64,000 nucleotides of DNA from Sipunculus nudus (taxonomy: Eukaryota; Annelida; Sipuncula; Golfingiida; Sipunculidae): positions 47,687,327 through 47,751,326 of the forward strand of contig CM049308.1 of the NCBI GenBank assembly GCA_026874595.1, written 5' to 3'. The position numbers and the translations under genes are program-made. The notes beneath the pieces are model-generated. The model had not been told where the DNA came from and did not search any database. It saw nothing but the letters and a program-made list of their open reading frames with translations. Below are positions 21,801 through 34,788 of the stretch, one piece after another (position 1 is the first letter of the stretch; each line of letters opens with the position of its first letter).

Positions 21801-23091
21801 TTTACTTTGAGCCAAGAGCTGACAGCACTAGTCTGAGCAATCAGGGCTCACTGACAAGGTGTCTACCATCCACTGATCAGGACTCAGCCAGGAATCAAGT
21901 GTTGTCTTAACCTTCCTCACCCTTCATGTGCTGTTTTAAGTTGGATTTCATGTCAAACATATTATCTTTCAAAATTATTAAACAACTAGTTCAACAAAAT
22001 TTATCTGCAAAAAATTGTAAATTTATTTTTCTTTGGAATTATGTTGGCAAATATGAATGGAATTTAATTGTCAGGTGTTACTCTGGCAAATCACACTGTA
22101 AATGTTTTAAACTTCAATAATGTGATGAATGCATTAGAATGAAATGCATTTCAATATAAAAACTGAAAAACATAATTGTTTAAAGTACCCAAATTTATGT
22201 GTCCCTAATGCTCCTACTGAAGAATTACATAAAAGCGTATTTTTGTTAACAAGCAATAATTTAGCCTGGCTTCATAACTGGAAAGACTGAACACCACATT
22301 TTTGCTACTTAGAATCTGAAAATACTTGAACTTTACCAGTCTTTATCATAAGGAGGAGTGGAAATAAGGCCTGCCTATCCATAATCAAAGCAGAAAAGAT
22401 TAAAGCATTCCTGATCACTGACTATCCAGAATGTTCTGAAAGTATCATATATCATGATCTTTGATGGATGTCACTTGTGTAAATTGCACACAAAGGGTCG
22501 GGTAACAAAGGTGACTTTCCAAACTGTGCAGTAACAACCATATTAATATATGGCCTCGAAAATGCACTTATTTCCAAGCAAAGCACAAATTCTGGCTCTC
22601 CTTTTATCAGTCTCATGGACTTTTAGCACCAATCATATTGACTACACTTCACAGAGATTTATTTGGATAAATCGTCTGTGTCAGGGACTGCTTTCCTTCA
22701 TTCAGGTCTTGGTATCATCTTACAATAATAAAATTGTCATGTTTCAGAAAAATGGTGAACTATTAGGTCATTGTTATATCCACCTAGTCACAGAGACGTG
22801 AAACTGTTCATCTTAATACATGGTATATTTGTCAGCTCTCATGTTCTTGATTCTTCATCTTAGTCAAACCTAGACATGTATTAGGTTTGTACCTAGATTG
22901 TTTTCTGTGCTTGAGGAAAATTGGGACTAGACGGTGTCAACTTACATTATTATAAGAAATATAACAGACTGTTTTATGGAATATAATCAAATCATCAAAC
23001 TGCATTATTTTGGGTAGGTATATCATGAAATGAAAATGGACATACCTAGGTAGGAATTATGACTGTTGGTTGTGGAGGCAGCAAGCATATA
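21801..23091. other. Intron 3 sequence, no gene recognised
   Basis: Unremarkable AT-rich sequence. I see no repeat ends and no exon-like ORF. Confidence 0.6.
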
Positions 23092-24019
23092 CAGTCAAGC
23101 CTGCTTATTATCATGTCAGTCCTGCATGCATAAATTATGATAATAACCGGGATGTGACATTATATGGGCTTCAACATCGATATTCTTTTGAGTCACAGAA
23201 GAAGCATTATGTCTCAAATGATATTAAATAAATCGTCAATAAAAAGGAAACAGAAGCGTTTATGAATATTTTAATTGCACAACAGCATATCAAATAACTC
23301 ACAATTTATTTCATGTAAGTTTTGTTTTGCATACTGCAATAACTGACAAAAATCTGACTTGCCAATAGAAAGAGACGTAGCGTGTGGGTCATGAGGTCAA
23401 TTGTCTGGAAATATGTGGCACAGTTATAATGTTATGCGTAGGCAAACTATTTTACTAGATAATTCTTTCCCCGACTATTGTGCCTTATTTTCTGGATAGC
23501 TTTTTAATGACTCAAACTTCCATGACTCAAACTTTATGATAGGGCTGTTCAGAAAGTGGGCATCGTTATGCCATTGTAAACTTTCTTAGTGAAGTTTCGC
23601 AGCGATTGAGGTTTTGGACTGTGTATCTCCTCCAGTGCTCTCAAAACCTCCAGCTTTTTCTTGGACCCTTAAAGGGGCTTTCCAGTCGTAAGCAACATTT
23701 AGAGCTTGTGCTTCATATCATCTTGGCGAAACGTCACTGAGGTGTAAACTGCAGCCTTTCAAAGGCTAGGAGTTCATTATGTATGATATGTGATGGCAAA
23801 CATCGCCCTAGTTAACGTACGAAGAAATGCAATGATCTGCGAACTGGTATCACTGCCAAGAGTTCCAAGCATGACAATAAATGGGATTATGACAATATTC
23901 CATGATATTAAATGGTCAGATTTACCATTACTTATATATGAAATGGTTTGGGATTTCAGATTTATCAGACAATAATGGGATTTTCAATTAACCGATATGA
24001 CACAAAGTGGGCTCGACTG
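23092..24019 (+). mobile_element. TA-flanked TIR element, 928 bp
   Basis: The left end CAGTCAAGCCTGCTTATTAT pairs with the right end, which reads CAGTCGAGCCCACTTTGTG on the complement. TA flanks both sides (23090-23091 and 24020-24021). The interior codes for no recognisable transposase. This looks like a non-autonomous Tc1/mariner-type element. Confidence 0.7.
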
Positions 24020-24340
24020 TAATCTTAAACCAAGGCTGAATTCTGTTTGGTATAGGGACATATCAGCCTGCCTTGATATTGGCTATCAGCCTCAAACTGA
24101 CCATGTCGGCTGCCAGCACCCAGGAACAGACGTGTGGCTGCTAGCTAAAGTGAGCCACAGACTGCACTGACCCTGTCTAGTCAACCATATTGGCCACATT
24201 GTAAACTGGAGAGCACCATTTAGGCTACCAGGCCCCTCTTCACTAAATGCATAAGCCTTAGTAGTTTATTAGAGTCCAAGTTGACAAGCGATGCCCCATA
24301 GTGATCACAGTGTCAGTCTGTCCTTCCATCAGTGACACTT

Positions 24341-24625
24341 TCTTTTGCGCACGATAACTCAACAACAACATACTTAAGCTTTCCCAAATTCGCAGGGATG
24401 ATTGGTACATACTAGGGCTGAAGACCTATTGAATAACAGGCCTGTCAGAATTCAAGTATGGTTGCCACAGCCCATTCACTGATTTTCTTTTGTGTGCAAT
24501 AACTCAACAACAACATACTTCAGCTGTCCCAAATTCACAGGGATGATTAGTACATATGAGGGTTTCAGATCTATTGAATCACACACCTGTTGGGATTTCA
24601 ATATGGCCGCTACAGCCCAATCACT
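24341..24625 (+). repeat. 145-bp tandem duplication
   Basis: Two diverged copies, starting at TCTTTTGCGCACGATAACTC (24341) and TCTTTTGTGTGCAATAACTC (24486). The second is followed directly by the TIR element at 24631. Confidence 0.8.
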
Positions 24626-24630
24626 TACAA

Positions 24631-24717
24631 CAGGGGCGGATCCAGGATTTTTCAACAGGGGGGCTAGAATCAGAAACTGGTTTTAATTTGAAACAAAGTT
24701 CAAATTATAACAATATA

Positions 24718-24783
<66 letters not shown>

Positions 24784-26409
24784 TTAGAAGTGTAAAAACT
24801 GGACAATGTTTGACGAAACATAAATGTGGACTCAAAAGTAAAAATTTTCTTATTGTGATTTTTGGTAATTTTATTTGAAAATATATTTCGGAAGTACTTG
24901 CAAACTCGCTCATCCGTAGTATATTCCTGCATGTACAATGCTTGACAGGCACAATATATAATAAAGAAGCAACATATTCTTGATTAAGATAACCCTCCAG
25001 TATGTGTAACAAATGCATACTTTATGGAATATATTAATCTGTAAAAACTAGCATGCATGTATGTAACTTATGACAGCTGCTCTTTATTTGGGTAAAATTA
25101 CACAAATACCAGTGCATACACATGAACAAAAAAAAACACATCATGATCCTTATGTATGAAAAGACGTTTATTTGCAAATTTACATATAACTTCATAGTAT
25201 TTTGAGACCTTGAGTGAGGGGGAAGGAGCAATTATATACCCCACCCCATAGCCTATATGCCCTTTTCAATTATCATTTGTGATCCTATCAAAGGAGTGGA
25301 AAATTAGAAACGGGCACACGCAAGGACGCATCTATAAGCATTCCTCTATTATACCAAAACCAAGTTTACCCATTCATAAAATAAATGCAAACATAAACAA
25401 TTAAAAGTAATAAACAACATTGAATTATGTAAATATGTATTTGAGGCAAACCGATACCCCATTATAATTAGTTATATACTCGAACTACTCTGCTGAATTT
25501 TAAGTTGATTTTACTCATTCGAGATTATTTTGAATAACCAGTAGCTTGAATTACTCTTCCCAGTATGCGGTTATTTTATCAAAGAGCTTATCAGCTTACG
25601 GTAAATTTGATCTCTGGTGTGTATGTCTAGATATATTATAAAGCATTTTTTATCTAGTATATATTTATGCACCATTGATAACTGCACTGCTAATCGATCA
25701 GAAATATTCATAGATTAGGCTGTGAGCATAATATTTAATTTTCCTGTCACATTTAGAAAAGTTGTTCATTTCACCATTTACGTTCAACAAAGTGTTCAAC
25801 TACGAAAATTCAAACGGATATATACAGCCCCAATCTTAGTCATTTATCATTAACATGTTATTATTGACAAGCCAGCACGTTTTCAGAGCTTAATTCTGCA
25901 ATCATAAAAAAGACTACGCATATACATACACTGTTTACTGTATTTTAACTGAACGAAAATACGATATCATTCAGTTCAAATCGAGCAAGAGTGCATGTTT
26001 TTACAAAAACAAGGCCAATTGAAAAAAAATATTTCATTTTTTAAGATTTCAAAGCCTTAAGAAGCTGCATAATTCTACGTGAACGCCTTAGAATTAATTT
26101 GGATAGAAATGTTAATGTCTGCATCCATTGTGGGTTTTCCAATTTATTCTTCTAAAATATAAACAGATATGGGCATTGCACAGACATACTCTTTTAATTC
26201 CATTTTTTTCCAGTTTTCTGTTGTTGTTGAATTGGTCTTTTGTTTAATGCTATATGGCAATTATAAATGAAAATAATGCAAATGACGTAAGGACACAACG
26301 CATTGATATACATATTTTTCTGATAAAAAGGCCTATATAACAATGGTTTAGGCAGGGTGGGGGGGGGGTGGCTTCAGCCCCCAAAGCTCCCCCTCTGGTT
26401 CCGCCACTG
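24631..26409 (+). mobile_element. Non-autonomous TIR element with TACAA target duplication
   Basis: The left end CAGGGGCGGATCCAGG pairs with the right end, which reads CAGTGGCGGAACCAGAGGGG on the complement. TACAA occurs on both sides (24626-24630 and 26410-26414). The ends resemble hAT-type termini, but the visible duplication is 5 bp, not 8. The interior has a (TA)n run (24714-24779) and no transposase. Confidence 0.65.
24714..24779. repeat. (TA)n microsatellite
   Basis: About 30 TA units within the TIR element. Confidence 0.95.
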
Positions 26410-26414
26410 TACAA

Positions 26415-27948
26415 TCCAAAAACAGGTAATTTGTAGAGACCAGGTTTGTTCTTCACACCTGAACAACAACAGGTCTTCATAAGCTTTTCTTACTACTGTT
26501 TTTCAAGTAAAATCTAAATACACCATTTCTCACTGCAGGGCCCTCTGAGGACCATGGTCCAATTACATCTAGTTGTTTAAAGTTTTCCCTGCATATACTG
26601 TGGGACATGAACACGTTCTTTTTGAGATGCATATAGTTTCTTTTAATTTTTGGTGAAATATGATGGTGTTTTTCTGATGCAGATTTTTTTGTTATAATAA
26701 TTTATTTAATCAAATGTATATAAAGGGCAGTGTACAACCTATTTGTTTCTGTTTGAGGGAGTGTGTGGGTGTGTGTGAGGTGGAGTTTTAATTATATGTG
26801 TAAATATATGTGTAAATTAAAAACATAAATAGTAAAAAGTGAAAATTAGTCTTCATAGAAATTGCAGAAACAAGTTAAATACTATCAGCACTGAAAATTC
26901 CAAATTCCATGAAATTTACTCAAAATTTTACTGAAAGTCCTTCTCAGTTCTTTTATATGCACAGGAACGTAAATGGAACCAAAAATACTCAGTTTTTACT
27001 GACAGGCTAATGTGCACTTTGTGATGAGGGGCCTGGCGGCTTAAATGGTTGACTAGACAGTGTCAGTGGCGGTCTTTGGCTTACATGAGCTGGCGGCTGA
27101 AAGCACCTGCCGAGGGGCACTGGTGGCCGATATCAACAGCAGCCGATATGTCCCTAAACCTTCTGTTTGATGCCCTGGTCCAGAAGAGTGTACTCCCTGG
27201 AGATTGCACTCCCTTTCCTTAACCCTGCAGAGGGTGGAGTTAAACACACTCCCCTGTGAGTAGCAGGTAAGCAGGTTTTATTTAAACTACCATAGATCTG
27301 CGTTTTGCGGCTGCACATCTTCTAATGGCCGGACCCCATGTTCGTAAAATACCTGAAAGGACCCGTTACTGGAGTAAAAAATACCCAAAACCTGACTAAA
27401 TGGCTGCACCACTATTTCACCATATTCCATTGCTGGGTGGTGTATGTGAACACAAAACTAAAAAATGTTCTTTCCTCAAAGGCTAGGCTGCAGCTAAGAA
27501 TGCTTTGGTATGCTGATATATGGTCAGGCATAACAGTTTTGGGAAACTGAATAAGTTGCAACTTTGGATGTTGCTTGGCTTTGTTAATTAGTTAAACAGC
27601 CTGATCTACCCAATTAGAATAGATGTTAATTTGTTCGTTTTATAAGGACTCACCCAAGAGAAATCTAGTAGGGCCAAAAGATTAATTTAAGACACATCAC
27701 TGAATGCCGGAGAATCTTGCACCTTTAACCTGATTAATTTAACTTTAATGGAACATCAAAGCATTGTATAGGATTAAGGTACTTGTATTTAGACTTAATA
27801 CAACGTCAGTCATTTTACAACAAAACCTTTAAATAAACACCTCCCGCATCGATGATTATAATGCCTGAAATCCTGTGTCCTGATGATCATAATATATGCA
27901 AATTGGTGTCTGAACTATCTACTGGAAAAAGTTGCCATATAAAATAAT
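26415..27948. other. Intron 3 sequence, no gene recognised
   Basis: Includes a slightly GC-richer block at 27040-27250 with short minus-strand coding potential only. No phase-compatible exon was seen. Confidence 0.55.
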
Positions 27949-28780
27949 TGTATCCACCAAAAGAAGTTTTGCGGATACTATGTTTTTGATTGGATTCCAC
28001 CGCCGCTGCCGCGTTCGTTTCCGGAGAACTCCTCTGGGACTACTGGTGGATTTTTCCGAAACTTACACCAATTATCGGCTCACATGTGAACTGGTGCCTT
28101 ACCAATTGGTCTTGACATCTGACCTTTCCTCTCTGCCCAGCGTCCGTTTGTGCGTCTATTTCCACACAAAAACCCGCATATCTCGGGAACCGTTTGACCG
28201 ATCAGGAAAACAATTTTGTACAAATGTAGCCCTTGGATAGCTTTATAACATACACAAAAAATGATGGTGCCACCTGCAACCATGTTTGCACAGTGTCCAT
28301 CTGTTCATCTGCCTTGGGTTAAAATCACTCATATCTCTGCAGTGGTTTGACTAATTCACCTGAAATTCAGCATGCTTATACATCCTAGATAGCTTTCTTG
28401 ATTTTATGACAGGTGGCGCCACCTACATTCACGTTCACGCTGCAGACATCCAAGCTCATATCTCGGGAACCCTTTGACCAATCAGAAAAAATAAAAAAAA
28501 ATTACACAAATGTAGCCCTTGGATAGCTGTATAACGTACACAAAAATGGTGGCGCCACCTGCAGCCATTTTTGCACAGCATCCATCTGTTTGTCTGCCTT
28601 TGGTTAAAATCACTCATATCTCTGCAGTGGTTTGACCAAATTACCTGTAATTTGGCATGCGTATACATCCTGGATAGCTTTCTTGATTTTATGACAGGTG
28701 GCGCCAGCTTCATTCACATTCACGCTGCAGACATATTAATGCTTATATGTCTGGACTCTTTTGACCAATCTTGAAAAAAA
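27949..28780 (+). mobile_element. HLE-B copy, 3'-truncated
   Basis: The 5' end TGTATCCACCAAAAGAAG with complement GCGGATAC forms the family hairpin. Internal ~295-bp units follow, with GGTGGCGCCACC at 28414 and 28550. The 3' hairpin/CTAG end is missing. Flanking sequence CTGAACTATCTACTGG (27911) reappears as CTGAACCATCTGCTGG (28781), so the element sits between two copies of a host repeat. Confidence 0.75.
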
Positions 28781-28819
28781 TCTGAACCATCTGCTGGCAA
28801 AACGTGCCATATTAAATGA

Positions 28820-29634
28820 TCAAGGAATTAGCTGGTTTTGAGATTATGACTTTTGAGCGCCATCTATTAACATTGTGATGAATGAAGAAGTATCTGAACA
28901 CATTAATTGACAAAGAATGTACATGTATAAGCTTTAGTTATCTTTTGTTTAACAGTTTCTTTTAAAAGAAATGACATGTTCCAGAAATATCTTAAATTAA
29001 TGTTTAACCTGTATTGCAGCTATGCCAAAATTCAGGTAAAACCGTTAGAATGCATAATTTGGTGAGAGAATATCAAACTTTTGTCAATCATCGTGTGAAA
29101 ATGGCCGTGGTTTATGAATGACTCAGAAAATTTTGTTAAAATTTAAGCCTGTTTAAAATATTAATTTTATATTTTATAAAATTAACACTGAATAAAATTT
29201 ATGTAAATTTATACAAATATGCAGTAAAATTAAAAATAAGTTCTTAGTTTTCACTTCCTCCTTCCTCTGCTTATTATCACCCATTGCGCCTCAGCAGGCC
29301 GTTGAGTCTCTTTTACATGTTTGTTTTAGCCTGTGTTTTATAGCTGCATCCCTTGTCGAGAAAAATTAGTCAGGATTATCAGCTATCAGTCTTATTTTAT
29401 GGCTGGGGTAGTAAAACGGGGATCTACAGTACACACCATACTTGATCATAAGTACAACCACTCTGCACGGTAAAGCATTTTGTTAAGATATAACTAAATA
29501 TGTCTTATTCAAACTTGGGAATTTGACAAAGGGGATAATTTCACAAATAAAATTTGCTCTACCCCAAGGTGGCCATAATTGTGGGGTTCCACTGTATGTA
29601 CATCTGTATTAAAGACGTATAATTATGGTATAAT
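28820..29634. other. Intron 3 sequence with one TIR-element end
   Basis: AT-rich sequence. GTGGGGTTCCACTG|TA at about 29581 looks like a right terminus of a TA-target element whose left end was not found. Confidence 0.45.
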
Positions 29635-31695
29635 TGTATCGCCAGACATAGTCTGGAGATACTATGGTTTAGGCACGTTTGCGCCGCCGCCCGCCGCTGC
29701 CGCCGCAGAGATTTCTTTTGGACACAATAACTCAAAAAATATTTCTTTTTCAAACTTGACACATTTATAGATATAGGTGAGAGGACGAAGCCTATTTAAA
29801 ATGGGGTCATGACCTCAACTAGGAGAGTGACCTTGACCTTGAATAGATCCATTTTTGGGGAAAATCACACAAATTCTTTAATATCTCAAGAAATCTTTCA
29901 TGGATTTATCCAAAAATCAAGTTGGACAAAGATCTTGGATAGTGATGTCATGTACTGGAAACTGGTGGTGCCACCTAGTATCCTTTTCTTGTTTTTGTGC
30001 CGTTTAATACCCCCATCTTTGCCACTTGACAGTACTTTTAGCATCACAAGTCAAAAACTGAATGACAGATTTCTTTAATATTATGCATGTACATAGGTAT
30101 GGGTTATGGGATGATGTATATTAAAATTGGGGTCATGACCTTTCCTTTGAGAGTGGCTTTGACCTTGAATATTACCATATATGGTGAAAATCACATAAAA
30201 TCATGAATATCTTAAAAAGGGATGCGTGGATTGGTCCAAAAATCAAGTTGACGGAAGATCTTGGATAGTTTTGTCTTTTGCAGAAGAAAGGTGGCGCCAC
30301 CTGTTGTCCTTTTCTTGTTTTTTGCGCCTTTGAATACCCCATCATTGCCACTTGACAGTATATACTGTGAGCATTATAAGTCAAACAGTAATGGACAGAT
30401 TTCTTTCATGTTATGCATGTATATAGATATGGTTTATGGAATGAGGTATATTTAATTTTAAATTTAATTTTAAAATTTAATATAATTTAAATTATTTTTT
30501 TTTAAATTTAATTTTTTTTTTCAAATGTTGGATATTTTGGAATGCAGTTTATTGATTTAGGGGCATGACCGTGACTATGAGAGTGACCTTGAACTTGAAT
30601 ATTCCCATATTTGGTGAAAAACATAAAATCATGAATATCAAGGGCCACTTGACAGCACTGTGAGCATTATAAGTCAAAAACTAATGGACAGATTTCTTTT
30701 ATATTATGCATATACATAGATTTGGATTATGGGATGAGATATATTTAAATTTGGGTCCTGACCTTGCATATGAGAGTGGACTTGACTTTAAATATTGCCA
30801 TATATGGTAAAAATCACCAACAATCATGAAAATCTCCAGTGAACCTGGGGAATTGCTTCAGCTAGTGGTCTGCACATGGTGTTGCATCATGTTTTGCCCA
30901 AACATCAGCAGTTCTGGGCCATGGTCAGATTCTATAAATAGATATGATGGTCAGTGATAAATGAATTAGTGCACTGGGTGTACCACAGAGTCACAACTGG
31001 ATCATTTTCCTTTGAGAGTGGTCTTGACCTTTGGACAAAGACTATTTAAAATGGCTCATGAATGTTGCCTATATGGGACTTGACAGTATTGTCAGCATTA
31101 TAAAATAAAAATAAAAAAGTTGTTGGATAGTGTTGTCATGTGCTAGAAAATAATTGGCAGATATCTTTCATATTATGCATATAGGTAGATATGGGTAATG
31201 TGATGAGTCATTTGCTGGGAACTGCATGGTGGCACCCCCTACTCTATTTTCTTGTTTTTCCACAATTTATGCTATTGATAAGGAACAAATGACAATTTTT
31301 ATGACAATATAACAATTTATTACAAAGAACAAAATATGATGTGAAACAAAATATAACAGATATTATTATTTCATTCTCATTATCATATCTCTCCATCTCT
31401 CTGAAATCCTGTCTATCCATCTCTTTCTCTTTCTTTCTGCTTTACTCTATATTATTCTCAAACAAGTTACTCCAAACATACATATACAACTCAATACATC
31501 ATTAAATATATACTTCTATTTATACATAACCTTTTACATAACAATTGCCTTCACTTTAAATATTCCTATATTTTGTACAAATGTTTCTCACATTCATTGC
31601 TAAAATACAAATACATCACATTATATCAACAAAATACCACAAAACCTCATTTGTCTGGCGATACTATGGCACCAGCGGTGCCAAGAAATGTCTAG
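29635..31695 (+). mobile_element. HLE-C copy, full length
   Basis: The 5' hairpin has arms GTATC/GATAC and CCAGAC/GTCTGG around ATA. The interior repeats GACCTTGAATATT..CCATAT, GGTGAAAATCACATAAAATC and a GGTGGCGCCACC unit. The 3' end has a stem GGCACC/GGTGCC, then AAGAAATGT and CTAG|TT. That is the textbook Helitron 3' layout of hairpin, about 10 nt and CTRR. It encodes no Rep/helicase, so it is non-autonomous. It ends 62 nt upstream of exon 4. Confidence 0.82.
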
Positions 31696-31757
31696 TTACC
31701 CCTGTAACAGAGAGTATACATGCTGAATTTGAACCTTGTTTTTCTTGTCCTTTCTAG

Positions 31758-31860
31758 CATGTGTCAGTGATGAGTCATATGGCATCCATCTACCCCAGTG
31801 ATGATGTATTTATTCTCCAAGATTCTGGCAATATTCTGCCTGGTCTGATATCACATGAAG
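31758..31860 (+). CDS. Exon 4 in view: degenerate SAM motif I of unit B
   Basis: 103 nt (34 codons + 1 nt), acceptor CCTTTCTAG, donor GAAG|GTATGT, phase 0 in and phase 1 out. It encodes HVSVMSHMASI, then YPSDDVFILQDSGNILPGL. In TRM61/TrmI proteins this position reads PGxxVLExGxGSG, the glycine-rich motif I that binds S-adenosylmethionine. Here the Glu is Gln-Asp and only one Gly of the loop remains. Unit B should therefore not bind SAM in the usual way, as in the non-catalytic Trm6 subunit. The last 20 bases of the exon and its donor are the first unit of the 38-bp array that follows. Confidence 0.82.
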
Positions 31861-33768
31861 GTATGTACAGTCCATGCATGGTCTGATATCACATGAAGGT
31901 ATGTACAGTCCATGCGTGGTCTGATATCACGTGAAGGTATGTACAGTCCATGCCTGGTCTGATATCACATGAAGGTATGTACAGTCCATGCCTGGTCTGA
32001 TATCACATGAAGGTATGTACAGTCCATGCCTGGTCTGATATCACATGAAGCTTTGTACAGTCAATGCCTGGTCTGATATCACATGAAGGTATGTACAGTC
32101 CATGCCTGGTCTGATATCGCATGAAGCTTTGTACAGTCCATGCCTGGTCGATATCACATGAAGCTTTGTACAGTCCATGCCTGGTCCGATATCGCATGAA
32201 GCTTTGTACAGTCCATGCCAGGTCTGATATCACATGAAGCTTTGTACAGTCCATGCCTGGTCTGATATCACATGAAGGTATGTACAGTCCATGCCTGGTC
32301 TGATATCACATGAAGGTATGTACAGTCCATGCCTGGTCTGATATCACATGAAGCTTTGTACAGTCCATGCCTGGTCTGATATCACATGTAGCTTTGTACA
32401 GTCCATGCCTGGTCTGATATCACATGAAGGTATGTACAGTCCATGCCTGGTCTGATATCACATGAAGCTTTGTACAGTCCATGCCTGGTCTGATATCACA
32501 TGAAGCTTTGTACAGTCCATGCCTGGTCTGATATCACATGAAGGTATGTACAGTCCATACCTGGTCTGATATCACATGAAGGTATGTACAGTCCATGCCT
32601 GGTCTAATATCACATGAAGGTATGTACAGTCCATGCCTGGTCTGATATCACATGAAGGTATGTACAGTCCATGCCTGGTCTGATATCACATGAAGGTATG
32701 TACAGTCCATGCCTGGTCTGAGATCACATGAAGGTATGTACAGTCCATGCCTGGTCTGATATCACATGAAGGTATGTACAGTCCATGCCTGGTCTGATAT
32801 CACATAAAGGTATGTACAGTCCATGCCTGGTCTGATATCACATGAAGCTCTGTACAGTCCATGCCTGGTCTGATATCACATGTAGCTTTGTACAGTCCAT
32901 GCCTGGTCTGATATCACATGAAGGTATGTACAGTCCATGCCTGGTCTGATATCACATGAAGCTTTGTACAGTCCATGCCTGGTCTGATATCACATGAAGC
33001 TTTGTACAGTCCATGCCTGGTCTGATATCACATGAAGGTATGTACAGTCCATACCTGGTCTGATATCACATGAAGGTATGTACAGTCCATGCCTGGTCTA
33101 ATATCACATGAAGGTATGTACAGTCCATGCCTGGTCTGATATCACATGAAGGTATGTACAGTCCATGCCTGGTCTGATATCACATGAAGGTATGTACAGT
33201 CCATGCCTGGTCTGAGATCACATGAAGGTATGTACAGTCCATGCCTGGTCTGATATCACATGAAGGTATGTACAGTCCATGCCTGGTCTGATATCACATA
33301 AAGGTATGTACAGTCCATGCCTGGTCTGATATCACATGAAGCTCTGTACAGTCCATGCCTGGTCTGATATCACATGAAGGTATGTACAGTCCATGCCTGG
33401 TCTGATATCACATGAAGGTATGTACAGTCCATGCCTGGTCTGATATCACATGAAGGTATGTACAGTCCATGCCTGGTCTGGTATCACATGAAGGTATGTA
33501 CAGTCCATGCCTGATCTGATATCACATGAAGGTACGTACAGTCCAAGCCTGGTCTGATATCACATGAAGGTATGTACAGTCCATGCCTGGTCTGATATCA
33601 CATGAAGGTATGTACAGTCCATGCCTGGTCTGATATCACATGAAGGTATGTACAGTCCATGCCTGGTCTGGTATCACATGAAGGTATGTACAGTCCATGC
33701 CTGATCTGATATCACATGAAGGTACGTACAGTTCAAGCCTGGTCTGATATCACATGAAGGTATGTACT
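31841..33768 (+). repeat. 38-bp array of exon-4 end plus donor, about 50 units
   Basis: Each unit contains CTGATATCACATGAAG|GTAT, that is the end of exon 4 and the start of its intron, then GTACAGTCCATGCCTGGT. Most units keep the GT. About a quarter read GAAGCTTTGT or similar and have lost it. One unit near 32145 is 37 bp. A 13-unit (494-bp) block is repeated, and a 5-unit (190-bp) block is repeated near the right end. Confidence 0.95.
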
Positions 33769-34788
33769 TTTTTGTAAGAGGGTCATTGGTCATCAGTACA
33801 TTAACCCATAATCCTCTTAAGTCAGGTGCACTGGGCTGACCAGGCTTAGTTGAGAAAGGCAGTTGCCTCGAGTGGACCAGAACAAATTGCTTGCTTTAGC
33901 TTTTTATAGAATATTTTCAAACCGAGTACATGCACCAATTACACCTACGTCACTGTTGAAATACTGGCATGGTTGCACTTAACACAAAAATGATTGTAGG
34001 TGGCACCACCAGTCTTGTGTACAAGAAAGCCATCAAAGATGTATGGACATGCAAAATTTCAAACAGATACTTTAATCCACTCTTCAGCTATATGAAACAA
34101 TTGTAGGTGGCGCCACAAGTCTTTGTATTCAACAAAAATGCACTACATGTTTCCACACGTATAATTTCAGGCTGATATGTCAAAACCCTGCTGAGGAATA
34201 AGCAGGAGCATACACTGCACAAATTATTGAGGGTGGCACCATATTATATAAATATGCACAATTTCAGGTTGATATATCAAATCTCTCCTTGGCTGATTGG
34301 CTGTGTTGGATTATTACTTTCATTATGGAAATTAAGAACATCTACATGGAGACTGAGGGAGATTAAGAATATAATAGAGGGACTATTAGTCTAGCACATG
34401 AAGGCAGATTTTTATGGGCCAAACCGGGCTTGAGTCTTCACATTTTACGGGAGCAAGCCAACAAAATGGGCAGTTGGCCTGCAGGCCCCTTAAAATTTCA
34501 AAACATGTGGACAGCTGGAAGCAGATTACATTCAAAGAAGGTCAAACTTGTGCAGCCTTGAGCTGGCCTTGAACCCACTTGCACCTGAGTCACCGAGGCC
34601 GGAAGGCTCAAGGCCGAGTCCCAAGTCATGGCATTCCAAGTCTGAGGTCTGCGAAAACTTGGCCTGAAGGCCAAGACTGGCCTTGAGAGTGCCAAAACTG
34701 GAAAGTAGTCACCCTGGATTTGACATATCAAACAGCACTATAAGTGCACAAAACATAGTTCTTAGAAAAACATGACATTCCATGATTT
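33769..34788. repeat. Degraded repeat, opposite orientation, with palindrome units
   Basis: Spaced blocks with TGTAGGTGGCACCACCAGTC, GTAGGTGGCGCCACAAGTC and AATTTCAGGTTGATAT look like an inverted, end-less HLE interior. The rest to 34788 shows no gene. Confidence 0.45.

Noticed and set aside
32003-32254. Minus-strand ORF with repeated DCTKLHVIS
   Set aside because: It is a shadow of the 38-bp donor array.
31841-33768. Regular array resembling a CRISPR
   Set aside because: The units are contiguous with no unique spacers, sit in a eukaryotic intron, and are derived from the exon-4 junction.
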